Assembly: GCA_030833205.1 (NCBI GenBank)
Contig: JAURHS010000006.1
Coordinates: forward strand, 1 to 63,737
Length of the DNA: 63,737 nt
Direction of reading: 5' to 3'
Source: Prosthecobacter sp.
Lineage (GTDB): Bacteria; Verrucomicrobiota; Verrucomicrobiia; Verrucomicrobiales; Verrucomicrobiaceae
Both the position numbers and the translations under genes were made by a program. Under the pieces are notes generated by a model, which worked only from the letters and a program-made list of their open reading frames with translations, did no database searches and had not been told where the DNA came from. Of the stretch, positions 61,561 to 63,737 are shown piece by piece (within the stretch, counting starts at the first letter, position 1; every line of letters begins with the position of its first letter).

Positions 61561-62985
61561 CTAGCCCCCAAGCTTGAAACGCCGACCCAACTTGCCGAGC
61601 TTGTTGGGTTTAAGGCCTGGGCCCATCATCTTGGCCAAACCGCCCATGCCGCCTGGGGGCAAGCCGCCCTTGCCGCCCATCAAGCCGCCCGCCAACTGGG
61701 CCATCATGCCCTTGTTGCCCATGAGCTGACGCATCATGTCGTACTGCTTGATGAGTTGATTGACCTCCATCACGCTGCGGCCACTGCCAGCTGCAATCCG
61801 CTTGCGCCTGCTGGCATCGAGGACCTGGGGCTTCTGCCGCTCCAAGGGTGTCATCGAAAGGATGATCGCCTCGGTGTGGCTGAGTTTTTTATCGTCAACA
61901 CCGGGCATGTTTTTCAATGCTCCCATGCCTGGCAGCATGCCCAGGATACCCTCGAGCGGCCCCAGCCGTTTCATCATCTTGAGCTGCGAGAGGAAGTCCG
62001 TAAAATCAAACCGGTTCTGCTCAAAGCGCTCGGCCATCTTCATCGCGGCCTTCTCGTCAATCTCCTCAGCAGCCTTCTCCACCAGGGACACAACATCACC
62101 CATGCCCAGGATGCGCGACGCCATGCGCTCGGGGTGAAAGATTTCCAACTGAGCTGTTTTTTCACCAACGCCGATGAACTTCACGGGCAGACCCGTGACG
62201 CGGCGCATGGAAAGCAGCGCACCGCCGCGGGCATCGCCATCGAGACGAGTCATCACCAGACCGCTGAGCCTGACCCGGGACTGGAAGCCACGAGCCACGG
62301 CAACCGCCTGTTGGCCGGTGGCGGCATCCGCGACCAGCAAAGTCTCCTCCGCCCCGATGACTGCGCTGATCTGCTCGAGCTCGGCAAGCAGGCCTTCGTC
62401 CACCTCCTGGCGCCCGGCAGTGTCAAAGATCGCCACACCGCCACCCTGCGCGTCCACCCACTGCACCGCGGCCTTGGCGGCCTCCAAAGCACTGCGCATT
62501 CCGCTTGGCGGCGCCCACACCGGCACGCCGAGTTGCTGACCGAGAACCTGGAGTTGGGTGATGGCAGCCGGGCGCTCCAAGTCCAGCGCGATCAACAGCG
62601 GACGCCTGGCCTTCTTTTGCAAAAAGGCGGCCAACTTCGCGGAGGTGGTGGTCTTGCCCGCGCCGTTGAGCCCCACCATCAGCACGCGCTGGGTCGGCAG
62701 AGTCGAGAATTCGGCGGCAACACCTCCAAGAAGCTTGACCAACTCATCGTGAAAAATCTTCACGATCATCTGGCCAGGGCTGACACTGCGAAGCACCTCT
62801 GCTCCCTCGGCCTGCGAGCTGACCTCGGCAATGAGGCTGTTGACCACCTGGTAGTCCACATCGGCCTCCAGCAGGGCCATGCGAATCTCCTGCATGGGCT
62901 CGGCGATATTTGCAGCGCTGATTTTACCAAGGCCGCGCAGCTTGCGCAGGGCACCTTCCAGTTTTTCGCTTAGCAGGGAGAGCAT
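61561..62985 (-). CDS. ffh: Signal recognition particle protein Ffh
   Basis: A 474-residue GTPase of the signal recognition particle. It starts MLSLLSEKLEGALRKLRGLG (N domain). G1 is GLNGAGKTTTSAKLA, G3 DTAGRQEVDE, then VMTRLDGDARGGALLSMR and GVGEK. The M domain has ILGMGDVVSLVEKA, MLPGMGALKN and SGRSVMEVNQLIKQYDMM, and the tail is glycine/lysine-rich. It binds 4.5S RNA and signal peptides and docks with FtsY. I set the start at 62985 because the open frame upstream (to 63246) is unrelated to Ffh and overlaps the divergent pyrR region. The flanking 158-base gap is described separately. Confidence 0.95.
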   Translation of the reverse strand: MLSLLSEKLEGALRKLRGLGKISAANIAEPMQEIRMALLEADVDYQVVNSLIAEVSSQAEGAEVLRSVSPGQMIVKIFHDELVKLLGGVAAEFSTLPTQRVLMVGLNGAGKTTTSAKLAAFLQKKARRPLLIALDLERPAAITQLQVLGQQLGVPVWAPPSGMRSALEAAKAAVQWVDAQGGGVAIFDTAGRQEVDEGLLAELEQISAVIGAEETLLVADAATGQQAVAVARGFQSRVRLSGLVMTRLDGDARGGALLSMRRVTGLPVKFIGVGEKTAQLEIFHPERMASRILGMGDVVSLVEKAAEEIDEKAAMKMAERFEQNRFDFTDFLSQLKMMKRLGPLEGILGMLPGMGALKNMPGVDDKKLSHTEAIILSMTPLERQKPQVLDASRRKRIAAGSGRSVMEVNQLIKQYDMMRQLMGNKGMMAQLAGGLMGGKGGLPPGGMGGLAKMMGPGLKPNKLGKLGRRFKLGG

Positions 62986-63143
62986 GGGAAATGGGAGTTT
63001 TCGGGCTGAGGACCAGCCAGCGGGGCGCACCTTGGCGCACTCCACCGTCCTTGGCAAGACCCTGTGCCCCGGCCGCCGGGACAAACTGGGGCTTGGAAAG
63101 CATTGCCAAGACTGCATTTTGGGCCAAGCATTGCCCACCGCCC
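62986..63143 (+). other. ffh/pyrR divergent leader with alternative hairpins
   Basis: No gene lies here. On the plus strand CTTGG (63092-63096) can pair with CCAAG at 63106-63110, or with a second CCAAG at 63124-63128, and a GCCCC/GGGGC pair brackets 63067-63092. The sequence AAGCATTGCC occurs twice (63099 and 63127). This could be an attenuator-like leader for pyrR, but I see no match to the known PyrR-binding loop and only a four-T run (63117-63120). Confidence 0.25.
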
Positions 63144-63698
63144 ATGAGCCAACCGCCCAACGAGCTGCTTGATGCCAAACAACTCCATCAGGCCCTTGAC
63201 ACCCTGGCCAACGACATTGCTCAGCGCTGGAAACAGGAAGCCTCACTGGTGTTGGTGGGCATCCACCGCCGCGGCGTACCGCTGGCGGAGTCCCTGGCGG
63301 GTCGCCTGAGAGCCGCGGGCCTCGGCATTGATCTCGGGACCATCGACATCACTCAATACCGCGACGATCTCTCTGGGTTCAGTGTGCTGCCACGGCTCAT
63401 CGGTTCAGAAATTCCCTGCGACATTGACGGTCGGGTGGTGATTCTCTGCGATGAGGTGGTGCACACCGGGCGCACCGTGCGCGCCGCCCTCGAGGAGTTG
63501 CTCGGCTTTGGCCGCCCCCGCTGTGTTGAGGTTGCTGCGGTCGTCGAACGACCCCAGCGCGAGTTGCCCATCGAAACGCGTTATGCCGCGATGCGAGTGG
63601 ACCTTCCTGCACGGCAACGCGTCACCGTCCACTTTGCCGCCACCGACGGCTACGACGAAGTCCTCATCGAACCCGCAAGCGCCTCCCCCGCCTCATGA
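63144..63698 (+). CDS. pyrR: PyrR: pyrimidine operon regulator / uracil phosphoribosyltransferase
   Basis: A 184-residue type I phosphoribosyltransferase. It has LVLVGIHRRGVPLAESLAGRL, LGTIDITQYRDDL, and the PRPP-binding loop VVILCDEVVHTGRTVRAAL (the usual DD is DE). The tail FAATDGYDEVLIE is family-like. PyrR binds mRNA leaders in some bacteria and makes UMP from uracil; which role dominates here is open. The frame is open to 62991 but the family N-terminus is at 63144. Its TGA stop overlaps the next ATG (ATGA at 63695), which places pyrB in the same operon. Confidence 0.92.
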   Translation: MSQPPNELLDAKQLHQALDTLANDIAQRWKQEASLVLVGIHRRGVPLAESLAGRLRAAGLGIDLGTIDITQYRDDLSGFSVLPRLIGSEIPCDIDGRVVILCDEVVHTGRTVRAALEELLGFGRPRCVEVAAVVERPQRELPIETRYAAMRVDLPARQRVTVHFAATDGYDEVLIEPASASPAS

Positions 63699-63737
63699 CC
63701 CCACGCAAAGATCTTCTCGACATCAGCTCCCTCAACC
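63695..63737 (+). CDS. pyrB: Aspartate carbamoyltransferase, N-terminal fragment
   Basis: Only 14 codons are present: MTPRKDLLDISSLN. The order after pyrR, the 4-base overlap, and the ATCase-like beginning (R-K-x-L-L-x-I-x-x-L) support pyrB, the second enzyme of pyrimidine synthesis. The rest is beyond the window's end, so the call rests on context. Confidence 0.7.
   Translation, partial: MTPRKDLLDISSLN

Noticed and set aside
61501..62973. 490-codon plus-strand frame
   Set aside because: Exact antisense of ffh; no independent support.
1..63737. CRISPR arrays, insertion sequences, prophage or defence genes
   Set aside because: I found no repeated spacers, transposase, integrase or inverted-repeat ends. 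The holin-family gene at 7511 belongs to the chromosomal YqjE group.

Overview
The window is 63.7 kb of GC-rich, densely coding DNA with no rRNA, phage, insertion sequence or CRISPR array. The gene content points to a bacterium of the PVC superphylum, most likely Verrucomicrobiota. The markers are a haem-binding membrane-bound dehydrogenase, a DUF1549/DUF1553 cytochrome-type protein next to a DUF1501 protein, two secreted sulfatases, a VCBS-repeat protein, MoxR/DUF58/VWA genes, and an outer-membrane-type export set (LolD, TolC, MacA-like). Lineage is inferred from content only; there is no rRNA here to settle it.

Layout. 1-4.8 kb: partial FAD amine-oxidase-like gene (-), then a secreted sugar-dehydrogenase/cytochrome fusion and a Gfo/Idh oxidoreductase (+). 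4.8-8.3 kb (-): yqjD-like, yqjE-like and a small third gene overlapping into two PilT-type retraction ATPases, ended by a clear terminator. 8.4-10.5 kb (-): pdxJ-acpS-rluA. 10.6-17.8 kb (+): MoxR, DUF58 and two large VWA membrane proteins, then an exported methyltransferase. 17.8-21.5 kb (-): glutathione peroxidase, PaaK-like ligase, LolD, pdhB. 21.7-26.1 kb: msrB, an NTF2-like gene, an MFS gene, a Dabb lipoprotein and a PQQ-propeller protein. 26.1-34.5 kb (-): TolC, adaptor, ABC ATPase, M16 protease, argG. 34.7-43.2 kb: manA, a GH75-like protein, an SDR, a cupin, an MFS/isomerase/sulfatase group and a PH-domain protein. 43.3-48.6 kb (-): DUF1553 gene (frameshifted), DUF1501 gene, tRNA-Pro(TGG), YbjN-like gene. 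48.7-51.9 kb (+): ECF sigma factor, enolase-superfamily enzyme, unknown secreted protein. 51.9-63.7 kb: photolyase, hemC, scpB, pheA, VCBS protein, arylsulfatase, unknown membrane protein, mutM, ffh, pyrR and the start of pyrB. No gene-free stretch exceeds about 240 bases.

How it fits together. Housekeeping functions (pyridoxal phosphate, haem, arginine, phenylalanine, pyrimidines, DNA repair, protein targeting) are interleaved with secreted functions for sulfated or aminated polysaccharides and for envelope upkeep (exported peroxidase and methionine sulfoxide reductase, efflux).

Most notable observations. (1) Almost no start codon has a Shine-Dalgarno sequence; instead C, and often CC, directly precedes the start. 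(2) The prephenate dehydratase half of PheA has lost the residues normally considered catalytic. (3) The DUF1549/DUF1553 gene is split by a one-base frameshift. (4) A MacA/TolC/ATPase exporter has no permease gene beside it. I did not find a clearly new multi-gene defence or biosynthetic system.
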